From positions 694,501-758,500 of the forward strand of contig VCCP01000006.1 of assembly GCA_005765155.1 (NCBI GenBank): DNA of 64,000 nt, read 5' to 3'. Made by a program: the position numbers and the translations under genes. The notes beneath the pieces are model-generated. The model did no database searches and had not been told where the DNA came from. It saw only the letters and a list, made by a program, of their open reading frames with translations. Shown here one piece after another: positions 42,254 through 53,456 of the stretch (position 1 is the first letter of the stretch; the number at the start of each line of letters is the position of its first letter). This DNA is from Zelopaecilomyces penicillatus (taxonomy: Eukaryota > Ascomycota > Sordariomycetes > Hypocreales > Pseudodiploosporaceae).

Positions 42254-43476
42254 TTTAGATGATTTGATGAAAGTGCGAGTGCATAATCGCTTCACATGCG
42301 CATGTGCGGATTAGCAAGCGCAATGGCATTAGTTGCAGTGCACGCTCTTTAGATAGATTGGCGATGAGAAATGAACCATAGATGATCTCTTCCCGCGTAG
42401 TGCGCGATCTTGTGTATATATAAGAAAAAGTGGTTATAGAGGAACTCTAGCTTTATAATAGCCGTGAGAGAATGATGGGTGTTATTATTGCATGTATTGG
42501 TAGCATTGGTGAATCACATAGAAATGCATTGTAGCAGCTGAAAATTATCCTCCAAGACAGCTCAATAGTAAAATGTCATTCTATATTTTTTAAAAACAAA
42601 TCTTCATTAATTCAATCGGCCAGCTAGTCCCAATTGCCAAGGTCTCTATCATTCTTCCAAACGAGTTTTACTCCTCTTAACATCAACTCAATATCACCTT
42701 TCTGCGCTCAGGCAACGCCAAGCACCGTTTTCTCGCATACAGCCCCCAGCCCGGTCAGATTGTACACAATTATTAGCACAAACAGAGTAATTATAGAGAA
42801 ACATAGATGCACACAATCCCCTCTTGTGTTTTGCAATTATTAAAACACGGAGTTTTTTCGGCATTTTTAGAGTGATCAGATGCACATTCACCAAGATTCT
42901 GGGGGATGTAAAGCTTGTGATAATACCACTACCAAGCCTGCCAACAGATACATACCGACGTATGAACAGCAGGACCCTGATACACAATCCCCGACAAAGT
43001 AGCATAATCCGGACCGGAACGCCGGAGTAGCTCCAGCTTATTTTCCACAGAAGCACGAGGTTTCCGCTGGCCCCCAGGGCTTGGCGAAACGGAATGAACC
43101 CATTTCCTGACAATATCCGGGGTCCCGGAGATCCGAGCCTACCATAGCGCGCGCGGGGGGTTTTATGCCTCGGCTCAAAATGATCTCCCATTAGAAATCC
43201 GCTGGTGGGATTGCGTGGGAAACCTTGATTGATGGGATGGGCGTGCGCGACACGGGTTTCACCGATTCACCGAACACACACTTGTGTCGCTAATCAACCT
43301 TTTCCTCCCACCCCCTGGGATGTTCAGAGGTTACATTGACGAAGGTACGTATTAAGACAAAACGGTGCGCAAAACATCGCACTCTCAATTGCCATCGTCT
43401 ATTGCTTTTCTTTCATTCCAGAAGGGAAAACGGGAAAAAAAGGGGGGACCGGTTTAAGAAACAACAGAAACACGAG
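42254..43476. other. Intergenic region upstream of the thioesterase gene
   Basis: This 1.2-kb stretch contains a 165-codon minus-strand frame at 42694-43191 with no recognised motif, which I do not call. Otherwise it holds the 5' flanks of the tRNA and the thioesterase-like gene. Confidence 0.5.
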
Positions 43477-44808
43477 ATGGCAGTGGAACAACACTCGGTT
43501 GGGCGTCTTGCCTCGATTGAGGAGGCATCTAGAGTTACCAAACTTGACGACAGGACATACTCTGTGAACCTGTCATCAAACTTCTGCATCGGCACAGGTA
43601 TGTCATTATCTCTATTCACAGTGTTAACACACCCATTCCTATTTCCATTTCAAGAATACAAACCCAACGTCTCATCATTCAGAAGTTTACATATTCCCAC
43701 TACTTGGGTTGTTCAATATCAATCGTCCTTCTTACTATCTTCTCATGATATTCTCCCACTTCCTGTTGTTATCTGCGCAACCTCAAGGACTTTCTGCAAG
43801 AGCACAGTCTAACTTTCAATGTTCCATTCCATTAAACTTATAAATGAGACCGACCATTGCTGACTTTACATCCGCTCTGCAGTCCCCAATGGCGGCTACG
43901 TCGCAACTTGCCTCCTCCGCGTGGCCGAGCAACACCTCACCCCCAAGGGCCAACCTGATACCTTGACAGCGCATTGGGAGTACTTTGACCGCACACAGGC
44001 TGGTCCCGCTGTCATAGTCGTCGAGGAGGTCAAACCCGGCCGGTCCATCTCCGTTCTACACGTCTCGCTCTACCAAGGCGCGCTGCTGTCCGTGGCGCCG
44101 TGGATATCATCAGCATCCTCTACTGGTGCTGGAGAAAAGTCCAAAAAGGTTGTCGCCGGGTACATCACCAACAGACTTCTCGACGCTGAGCAAGGCATCA
44201 CACTCTCCACACAATGGACACTCCCTCACCCACCACCCCCCGTCACCGACATGACCAAGCTCCAACTAGACCAAGACCCGGACTGGTTCTCCCCTCAAGT
44301 ACAATTCACAGTCCGCAACCGTCAATACAAGCATCTCGAATTCTTCGTGCCCCGAAAGCTCGGATACAACCCCGTCAGATCCTCCATGGACCTCTGGTGC
44401 CGCCACCTCAACGGCGAGCCCTTCACCCCCGCATCGCTCGCCTACCTCATCGACTCCTGCCAGGTCCTTCTCATCGAGTCCTACCGCCCCCCAAGCAGCA
44501 GCAGCAATGGCAACGACGACGCGACCGGACCTGACAGCAACGGCGGCTTCACTCATGACAGCCGCTTCTGGTATCCGACGCTGACTATGGACCTAGATGT
44601 CAAGAAGAAGCTGCCTCCTGGAGGTGTTCAGTGGTTGCGGCAGCGTGTTGAGAGTAAAATGATTGGCAGTGGGCGCTTCGACGTTGAAGTTTTGCTATTT
44701 GATGAGGACGGTGATTTGGTTGCGCTGAGCCATCAGGTTGCCATGATTGTAGACTTTGACAGGAACAAGAAAGGTCGTGATAAAGCCTCAGAAAAGCCCA
44801 AGATCTGA
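43477..44808 (+). CDS. Thioesterase-superfamily (hotdog-fold) protein
   Basis: Two exons, 43477-43597 and 43883-44808, give 348 residues. The 285-bp intron is unusually long for this window but has good sites and restores CIGTVPNGGYVATCLLRVAE, the hallmark start of the TesB-like or 4HBT_3 thioesterase-like family in fungi. A double-hotdog pattern follows: TLTAHWEYFDRTQAGPAVI, KPGRSISVLHVSLYQG with the central helix, then a second repeat with GEPFTPASLAYLIDSC and WYPTLTMDLDVKKKLPPGG. The C-terminal segment LFDEDGDLVALSHQVAMIVD closes the second hotdog. Members hydrolyse acyl-CoA or related thioesters, but fungal ones are mostly uncharacterised. A low-complexity Ser/Asn/Asp insertion lies near residues 245-265. 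There is no targeting signal, so a cytosolic location is inferred. The start at 43477 (GAGATGGCA) is preferred over upstream frames. Confidence 0.85.
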
Positions 44809-45493
44809 AAGAAACAGAGCATACAGCAAAGTTCCAACAAGCATATATATACACGACTAGAACAAGACTAATGATACCTTACTCCCTTTGACTCCTCGGC
44901 TTCACTTTCGTGTCTCCTCTTTCTAGTACACCATATTTCATCGGATGCTGTCATGGTGAGATCCCCCTCTTACTGTGGTAATGTATTAACTCCACATGCA
45001 CCTATCCGCGCCAGCAACCCATCATCGCCTCATTCCATACCCTCCACAACCTAGGTACCATGCCTCATCTTGACCTTCTCACGAAGCCCGCTCACCACAG
45101 GCGCCACCACAAGCACAGAGCCGTCATCCACATATGCTGTCGTGCGCAGATCTCATCGAAACTCGTCTAGGTATAAGCGAGCGCCACTGTAGCACAAAAG
45201 GCGTCATCAGGCCTTTTGCGGATAAGTTTATGTTGGGGGACAAAAAACCATTGACGCAAGCTAATGAAGAACTGATCTAGTTAAAGCCATTGCAAGCCTA
45301 ATGTGGTATTGAGAGCTGAATCAAAACAAGAGCTCGTGCAACAGCAAGGAAGTTTCCAAACATCGTGAACGCATAACCAAGCAAAAAAACGACAGAGACA
45401 ACGAAGCAAAAACACCAAAAACCAGATCAGCCAACACCTTGACCGATACCCCAAACACCAGGTCCCACACGCCGTGCACCCACGATAATAACT
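44809..45493. other. Convergent 3' intergenic region
   Basis: This 685-bp stretch lies between the 3' ends of the thioesterase-like and O-methyltransferase genes. No gene was recognised. Confidence 0.6.
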
Positions 45494-47045
45494 TCAGCCT
45501 TTCCATGTACACTCAACAAACCATAACCTCCCGCTGGACTTCCAAGCGCCCTTCCACACAAATCTCTCGTCGGCCTGCTTAAAAAGGTTCTTCCAGTCAT
45601 CCACCTCCCTCTCCCGTGAGTTGCACACCACCTTCATCAACACATCCATAGTACGCACACTCTTCTCTTCCACACGCGATACTCCGCCTGGTGCTGGTAA
45701 CACGAAATCGTTGATGATGATTCTAGCACCAGGACGCAAGGCTGGAACCAGCGCTCGCAGAATCTCGACGGCGTACTTATCTGAAAACGCATGAAATACG
45801 TGTCGGAAAAAGTAGACGTCTGCTCTTGCTGTTTGCGGTTGAAAGAAGTCATGTGTTGTGAGTTTGACGCGCCCCGCAAGGTGATGCGGTACTTTGCCTG
45901 TCGTCACAGCAGTTCGCATTCCTGGTAAGTCCTGAACTATAAATGACAGAGAAGGGAACGCTTCGGCCAGTGCTATGGACACAAAACCCTCATTGCCGCC
46001 CATCTAGAAGCCAAAATGTCAACAAAGATACTCCTTGTTTGAATAGATGAAGAAAAGGTAGAAATCTGGCAGATAAAAACTCACATCAACAACTGTCGCT
46101 TTGCCTCGACTTGCCCAGGGATAACCACGAACGGTATGCGACAGGTCAAAGCCCTCACGACGACTATGGAACCTCATTGACAAGTCGTATCGTTTTGCTC
46201 GAGCTTCGTCTGCCTGTAGATGATCAAAAAACGAGCTCTTGTGGTTAAAAGTGATATTGACTCCCTGCGTGTGGTGTTAACAATCTCTGCTCTGCTGCTA
46301 GATATCTGACATTGAGTACATGTGTCCACGAATAAAACTTACTGTTTGGTTTGCTTCTTGCGACCCAGGCCATTTGCGCATAGCCGCAACAGTATTCGCA
46401 ACAGGAACCAGGAGATCACTGGTATACATGGCTACCCAGCTAGCGAGGGTCTCATCTTCCAAGAGAAGCAGTGATGTCCGATTATGGGCGACATATCCTA
46501 CTTGAGGCTCCTGAAATATGTTGTTGGTCATTGCAAGCCGAAGAAGCCGTCTTAGATCAAATGGATATATTGCAGTCCCCGTCAAGTCATGAACCTCGGC
46601 TGCAAGGTCCTCGTATGAAATCACTCCCTTCAAAGGCACTGCTTCGGCAATCTTGAACTCATATATGGCCTGTAGCGGTATATAGCTGACGCACTGTAAT
46701 TGCAGAGAAAAAAATCATCTAATAGTAAGTCTCTTGCATGTACGAGCACCAAGAAGCTAGACTCACATCCCAGGCAAGATTTTTCAGACCCTCTCGCGGC
46801 CCTAATACTAGATCATGCAGCTCTTGGGTGAGGGCGACCACTTCTTGTCTGGCCTTGACAGCTTCCGCATCGGCGTCAGTGAAAGGGAAATCTGGCAGGC
46901 CCCCCGCCTGAAAAGAAGGGGCTGCAAGACCCTTGGCTCGAAGAGTGCTGGTGAGGATTCGCGTCTTTTCATCAATTGCTTTGGAAAGTGTGGTCAGTCT
47001 TTCGACCGATGCCTCAGGGGCCGGTTTCGTAAATGAGCTGCCCAT
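45494..47045 (-). CDS. SAM-dependent O-methyltransferase (COMT type)
   Basis: Four exons, 47045-46767, 46693-46343, 46264-46085 and 46003-45494, give 439 residues. Introns of 73, 78 and 81 bp are all phase 0. The N-terminal half is the helical dimerisation domain of fungal class II O-methyltransferases (LTQELHDLVLGPREGLKNLAWD, YEFKIAEAVP, DLRRLLRLAMTNNIFQEP). The C-terminal half is the SAM-binding fold: motif I spans intron 3 (ATVVDMGGNEGFVSIALAE), then FIVQDLPGM and a Phe-rich segment VYFFRHVFHAFSDKYAVEIL containing the His-x-x-x-Asp catalytic region. These enzymes methylate hydroxyl groups on small phenolic or polyketide-like molecules, usually in the cytosol and often in secondary metabolite clusters. 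Motif I has Met in place of the usual Val (VDMGG), a tolerable change. An active enzyme is expected; the substrate is unknown. Confidence 0.92.
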
Positions 47046-50000
47046 GATCTATACAGCTCAGGATGCAATTGTTGGCAAAAACTGAATGAAAGCAAAGGTA
47101 CTAAGTTGAGAAGGCAAGTTGTCTTTGTGTGAGTTCGAGGATGAAAAGGGTTCCCAAGGGTATCATATTAAGCAAACGGGAGGGATGCCTTAGCCCCCGC
47201 CCGTGTAACATGCTGGGCTTCTACTTCTTATTTATTTTGCCCCCATCCGACGCGTCCAACTTCCCGTAACGCCTTGACTGGCAGCACCAACTAGGTGACC
47301 TGACCTTTATTGCCCTGCATGCTGGTTTCACACGCAATGTTCCACAGTGATTCTGGGCATGGGCAACTGCCTCATTGGTTAATGCTCAAAAGTGGCGTGT
47401 AGACGAATCTGGTAAAGGGCGAGTGCGGGTCAACGTCAATGACATCGCCTTGGGGGTGGATGTATAAGTCTTGGGTAGTCTCCTCGGAGCAACATCACCA
47501 CCAAATGAACCTCAAATCTCCCATCTCCGAATACAGCACGGTAGGTTGGTCGAACAGTAGTCATACTGAAGCCCGGGAATAGTGTGCATTCAAACCCGAA
47601 ACAACCCGTGATGATTTCAAATCGCGTTCGCAAAAAAACCTTGCCTGGGTCAGAGCCCGTTCAAACCCCTCGGTCAATCTAAGGTGGTATAGCAGCCGAA
47701 CACGATGCAGTTGGGGATATCATTCGTCGCCAGATATCAAATAGCCAGCTCCTCCCGTTGTAGTAGCAGTGGGCGCTGGTCAAGGATCCTGGCGACAATA
47801 TTTTTCACCTTCTACTAACAAGAGCTGCATGCCAATGTGCGCCGGGTGGTTCAGGGCCAACATGCGTATCAACTAGAGCCAACAGCATTTTGTCGTCACA
47901 CGATGGATCCGATGGTCTGGTGGTTGGTCATCTTTTGAACATTAACCGACAAGGTGGTAGTTGCTCGCTCCAATGGGTATTCACACCCAAGGAATGCGGG
48001 CGTGCCACATCGAAAGGCCCGCTTTCCGTTGGCGATTTGGATTTGGCGATGATGGACAAGTCAAGGTTGTCAGGAGTGAAGTTTTGACATGCGAAGACGA
48101 GAGAGGATGCGACTCTTTTGCTTCAGAAATGCAACGGATCCAGGCAGGAGAAACGGTCTTCAAAGTCCCCCTGTTGGTGGCGCACCGGCGGGCGCTAGGC
48201 AACGCTGATGGTCCTATGGTGTCTCTGTTTCCAAAGATCAGAGACATGGGAGGGTGGGAGAGGTGGCCGATGGATGCCGCACTATCGTCCAACTTCATCA
48301 CTAGCATGAATCGACCACTATTGTCGTGATCCACGAGGGTGGTGTCCTCCAGTTGGATTGAAAGCAACAGTCTTGGTCCCCGAGATCCCGCCACACCCCG
48401 GCTCGGAGACATATGCTGTAATGGGACTGACTTTCCACGTTTGTTTCGTTGCATCGATCAGGTGGGGGCATGAAAGGTAAATCCGCCTCACGCTGCCCTA
48501 TTCCGTCCGACCACCTCCAACCCCATGTCGCTGTCCAGAAGCCAAGGATTTTGCATCTGCAATGCCGCCCAGATCGGCGTGCCCTGCTAACTTTGCGAAC
48601 ACCAATCGCTGTGGCTTAGAACGAGGCGCTTAAATATACCCAACGTGGGTGTGCCAGTTGGTGAGAACGAAAGAGACGCTCAGAGCCCAGAAAGACCAGT
48701 CCTCTGAGGATGCGGAAAGAGAGATTATAGCTGGTATGCTTTGGCAAACATAGGGTGTCACAAGACCTGCATACACTTACAGTCGAGGTGCGGTATCGAG
48801 AGACGGCAAGATGGTGTTACGTGAAGGCGACATGTGGCGCGGATACGTGTCGAGCACTCGGTTCAACAAAGAAGATATGACGATGGTGATGGGCTGGGAC
48901 ACGATGCTCTGGCCCTTGCTGCACGCTCTGTGAATCACACGAAGCGCCAATGTGAGACTTGTTTCCTCGATACAAGACCCATCGGATATCCGGGCTTGGA
49001 ACGTGACAAGCAACAAAGCTCTGCGTCTGCTTCCAATTGCGTACTGCTGTCACGGTTGTTGCCAGTGTTGGTATTGTCGAGGTCGGCAAAGCGAGTGCCG
49101 CAAGCTGACCACATCAGGCACGGCAAACACGGCGATGATTAGTCCGTGCGTGTACAATAGAGGTCATGGAAACCTCTTGCTGTGGTATTCACTGCTTCGG
49201 AATGTGATGCACCTCCGTAATACTCCATCCATCTGATCTCGGGCAGGTGCCATCAAGGTTGACTTGCTGCGGTTTGCGGCATGGGGGTGTTCTGTGTCCC
49301 CGTTCCCTGCCAAGTTGTGCTTTTAGGGGAGGCGAGTGCTGTGGTTTAGCATGGTAGCTGGTAAGGGCATATAAAGTTCCAAGCTACAGCGCACTTGCAC
49401 CACTGTACTCCAATCACCCAGCAAAGAACAAAGCAAATGGATGGGCGGTCCGGGCCGTTGCCGGGGGCAGACCATCCCTAATGTGTGATGTGTGTAGTTG
49501 TCAGTGTTTGTTGCTATTGACTGCATTGCAGCATTTCAAAGAAGTGGTTGCAACAGCGATGTCATGTGAGAGAAGACAGGAGAAGAAGTTGCCGTCGGCC
49601 TGCATCTCGGACAGGTCGTTGGCGCGTTGCAGCAGATGCTCGTCATGCAGCAACGGCAATATCATAGGGACCGACGTACTAGGGGCAGGTGGCGAGCTGC
49701 TCCAAGCATCCAACGAGTACATCCCCTGTACATGAGTCTGCCTTTTATGTGTCCACACGTCTCTCAAGATATCGCAGGAGATGATTCCTCGCAGATAATG
49801 AACAGCAGATAGTATAATACACAACTGAACTGGATAAAGATCAAAAGACGCGGGCACCTATCAAAGTCGCCATCGGTGGGTGGCGCAAGTAGCCTCTGCC
49901 TGGTGCACAGCCATTGCGTCGCTAATGATGGCGATCTGACTACCAAACACCCTGGTCCACTAAGACCTGGCAATTCCCGTTACAGCCGCCTCATCTCCAT

Positions 50001-50361
50001 CATGTTGCGCGTCCACCAAATGCACACTCTTTTTGGACCCAGACCCATTCTGAGGCATCGCAGCACCGCCGGGCTCCGCGTAGGCCATGATCGCCTTTCC
50101 CATGCCCAATGCCTATCGCCCAGCGCAGATTCTGGCTATATGATCGCGACCACATCTCTGCTCTCCATAGCTTCGCGAGTCTGTCGACAATCCTCGGACA
50201 AAGCTCCTTTCCGGCCCGTTATTCCGACAACGACAGCGACAACGACAACGACAACAACAATCCTCAAGCACCGACTCCAACCTCGGCCTCGACGTGCGAT
50301 ACTCCAGGCACGGTCATCGCAATCCCTGGACTGACCTCGAAATCAATGCAGCACCGACATC
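47046..50361. other. 3.3-kb gene-poor region
   Basis: Overlapping short frames on both strands (for example 47961-48329 plus and 47981-48454 minus) show no recognised motif. The stretch contains the promoter of the methyltransferase and a long 5' flank of the modin-like gene. No tRNA or transposase was seen. Confidence 0.5.
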
Positions 50362-52615
50362 ATGGGTACCGGTAACGACGAGGTCATCGTGGCCGCAGTT
50401 GCCCTGATAATATCTGTGGTTGCACTTTCTGCAACCTTTATGCAGGTTCTCCAACAGTACTATTCTTCCGCCCGAGGCTACTCCAATGTCAATGACAAGG
50501 TTATGGGCGACTGGGCAAAAAGCAAATCACGCCGCTTCTCCTGGGAGGAATTACGATTCGAGGTTCAGTTCGACGCACCCGTCATCTTCGTCTCACCACC
50601 AACCAACAAAAACGGCCCTGTTCCCGATTCACCCATTTACTTCTTAGACGGCACCCAGAAGAGCCTCGATGAAACATGGACAACGTCGGATATGGATCTG
50701 CGGAGGGAATACAAGATGCGATCGGCCAAAGAGAGGATCCATACCGCGGACAATGAGCGCGCGTCTTGGTTCATCTTGCTCTATGCTGTCCAGCGCATGG
50801 AGGCCAAGTCGCGCGAATGGCAGCAGGAAGAGTTTAAAGCCCTGCAAGAGGAATGTAAAGCCTTGGGTCCACCTGGGAGCGAACCATCAGTCATCTATGG
50901 TCTGCCTCGGGCTGCGCCGACGCTGGTGGATCATCACACTCTGACTGTTGCGCTGCAGCGAAAGCGCAAAAGTTGGGATACAATGCCGCCTACCATCACA
51001 AAGCCTTATGCGACAACCACCATGTGCCATCTTATTGAGATGATGGCCGCTCTTGGAGTGTATTGGAAAGAGTTTGACCGCAAGCGAGACCGATATTGGG
51101 CCGAGGGAAACGGTTTCATGGTGCTAGGCGAGCGCATAAGTGACCTTGGCCTCATGTTTTCCTTTCAAGTCTATGGACAGGGACAATTTGAGAAAAACAG
51201 AGTCATCCCTGTCGACGAGATTAAAGAATTATGTTTTGGTTATGTGCCAACTATTTACCGCGAAAAGCTCGATCAAAGACGACTCAAACCACCTAGTGAT
51301 GAGCCGCGGAATCTCAGCTCACTTCAAATGGGTAGCATACGAGAAATAGGCGAGACTCTGACTCTGTTGGGATGTAACAACTACACTGTCCGTTATCTGT
51401 TGGATGGGAAAAGGACATCACATTTATTCCCCAGTAAGGACCCCCCTTTCCCCTTCACTATGTGGCTCGCTCCACAGGACTTTTCCTTCTAACAACCGCT
51501 TAGTATCCTTTGAGATTCTGGGCATGCTAAGTCGTATGTTCCATATCGAGAATAGCAGTTTTACTTGCATCCCAAATCCGACACCTGATCGCTGGGAAGA
51601 GAGTTCTGTGTCTCTTTCTAGCATGATGGAGGCATGCTGGGAAAAGCTGGGTCATGAGACTCACGGGATGAAACGAAACCCTGTCGTTATCAGCCGCCTC
51701 AGGAATCATCTTGAAGAGATTTTAAGACATCAGGATGACAAAAGCAGTCTTGAGAGACTCCTCTGTTTGAGGGCACTACACATGGCGCTGGATGATGCCG
51801 ATGAAATTCTCACAGCCAAGACTAAAAAGGCACGTCAGAACGGCAATGGAGAATCCAATCATCCATCCACAGATAATGCCTCGGAGAGGCCCTCAAAGCA
51901 AGTTCCTGGACCACAAACACATATCAGCCGGCGTGGAATGGTTCAAGATGTGATGCGATACCATCTTCAGGAAGTACTGCGGCTTCTCAATGACGGTGAT
52001 GATCGCAATTCCGACTCGCAGTCATTGCATCCGGATATGGTGCCGTCCTCACCCCTCGCTCGTCCTCACGACATGCCGAAGCCTCCCTCCGCCCGGTTCG
52101 AGGATGTGTATGCTGCAGGACCTGACGAACGACAGGCCATTTTCATGGATGTCTACTTTGACGTTGTTCGGAAAAAGGTGATGATGAGCGTGGCAAACTT
52201 GACGGAACGGAGAAGTAGCTTGGCTGGACCACCCCCTGGCCTCAACCGATTTCTTGCCGCGGGAAGCATCCGCACAAGAGACAGCGGATCTGTGCGGGCG
52301 ATGCCAACAAACGGAGCTGCCCACATCCCCCATGACCATCTAGATAAGTCAACAGCGGCTAAATCGGTATCTGGGGATGATGGAGACGGCAATCACGACG
52401 ACGATTTTACAGTGAAAGACATACCTCAAGACGCCTGGGAAGAAGACGCCAGCAAAATCCCCCTGGCTAACCAACCCGTGTCACACGAGGACGTGTGGTG
52501 CACGCTGGTATTCCGAATGATTTGTTGGCTGATGCTTCACGACTTTAACAAAAAGGACGTGCAGGTAAGCAAAAGCGAACTTCTAGGCAGCCGAATGCCC
52601 GTTTACATTGCTTGA
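50362..52615 (+). CDS. Modin-like single-pass membrane protein, uncharacterised
   Basis: Two exons, 50362-51433 and 51504-52615, give 727 residues. The 70-bp intron is phase 1 (GTAAGG...TTAG). One N-terminal membrane span lies at about 8-30 (VIVAAVALIISVVALSATFM), with most of the protein behind it. Conserved-looking blocks include WAKSKSRRFSWEELRFEVQFDAPVIFV, HTADNERASWFILLYAVQRME, LTVALQRKRKSWDTMP and PYATTTMCHLIEMMAALGVYWKEFDR. As I recall, ascomycete relatives are annotated as modin; this is memory, not a search result, and no biochemical function is known to me. The second half is more variable, with a disordered Ser/Asp-rich region at about 490-560. I read the terminal codons through a GTAAGC at 52565 because KSELLGSRMPVYIA looks like a genuine C-terminus. 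Function unknown. Confidence 0.82.
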
Positions 52616-53151
52616 GAGGACATATCATCTCTCAAGTGGGAAGAGGGGTTTTCCTACAACCGAGGCACGACCTCTTTGTCGATTTGTGTGTTTCACTGCA
52701 AGTATGGAGAACATGATGAAAAATTATAGATGGTCTTGTATCGCATCTCTGGCGTTTATGGACTGGGCATTGGGGATTACAAAATTGGCGTCTTGACAGA
52801 ATCTTGTGGGTAACAACATAATGACATATTAGGATAGGTTTGGGAAGTAGTTTCGGTGGCATATTTTGTACTTTCATACAATGAATGGATGCAACAATCA
52901 GGCATTCTGATTTATATTAAGGAAATATGAATCTCATCTGCATTTGGTTTTACTTTTATTTTTTTGAGATGGATGAAGTATTCCAAACAACCCCGTATGT
53001 AGTATAATGGGATGGATGTACCAAGCAATCACACCAAGTTGACTGAGACGCATGGGTCGTGATGTTTGTAGGTAGCCATTTACTACTTGACACTGCCAAC
53101 GCCGAGCTTCGCGGGGTCAACCTTCTTGGCAAGAGGCTGCATTTAGCTATC

Positions 53152-53175
53152 CAGCTTTGCCGCCCGGCAAAGCTG
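53152..53175. repeat. Perfect 11-bp inverted repeat with a 2-bp centre
   Basis: CAGCTTTGCCG (53152-53162) and CGGCAAAGCTG (53165-53175) are exact reverse complements around CC. Confidence 0.9.
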
Positions 53176-53443
53176 ACAATCAGCGCTCTCGCCAACCCTG
53201 GGGGGGTTGCTGGTGAACATCCAGCCGTTATACACGACGTGATCCCACTTTGCTGTCAAGTGACGAGACATCTGCTAACCTGAAGAAACATGTACAAAAA
53301 CGGAAGGGGGGGGGGAAATCGCTGCGGCCGAGGATTGAATCGGAGGCAGCCCTCTTGTTTCTTGTAATGTTTCTGGGGGAAAGCCCTCCTCCCCCCAAAA
53401 TTCTGGAGAACGCTCAACCAAACAAACACGGAGATGCCGGCAA

Positions 53444-53456
53444 GGGGGGGGGGGGG
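53444..53456. repeat. Poly-G13 tract
   Basis: Thirteen consecutive G in intergenic DNA, the longest in a cluster that also includes 53306-53315 (G10) and 54519-54530 (G12). Confidence 0.9.

Noticed and set aside
42694..43191. 165-codon minus-strand reading frame
   Set aside because: No recognisable motif, no splice support, and composition typical of a chance frame.
47961..48454. Overlapping frames on both strands (122 and 157 codons)
   Set aside because: Neither shows family motifs or splice structure, and both cannot easily be real; left uncalled.
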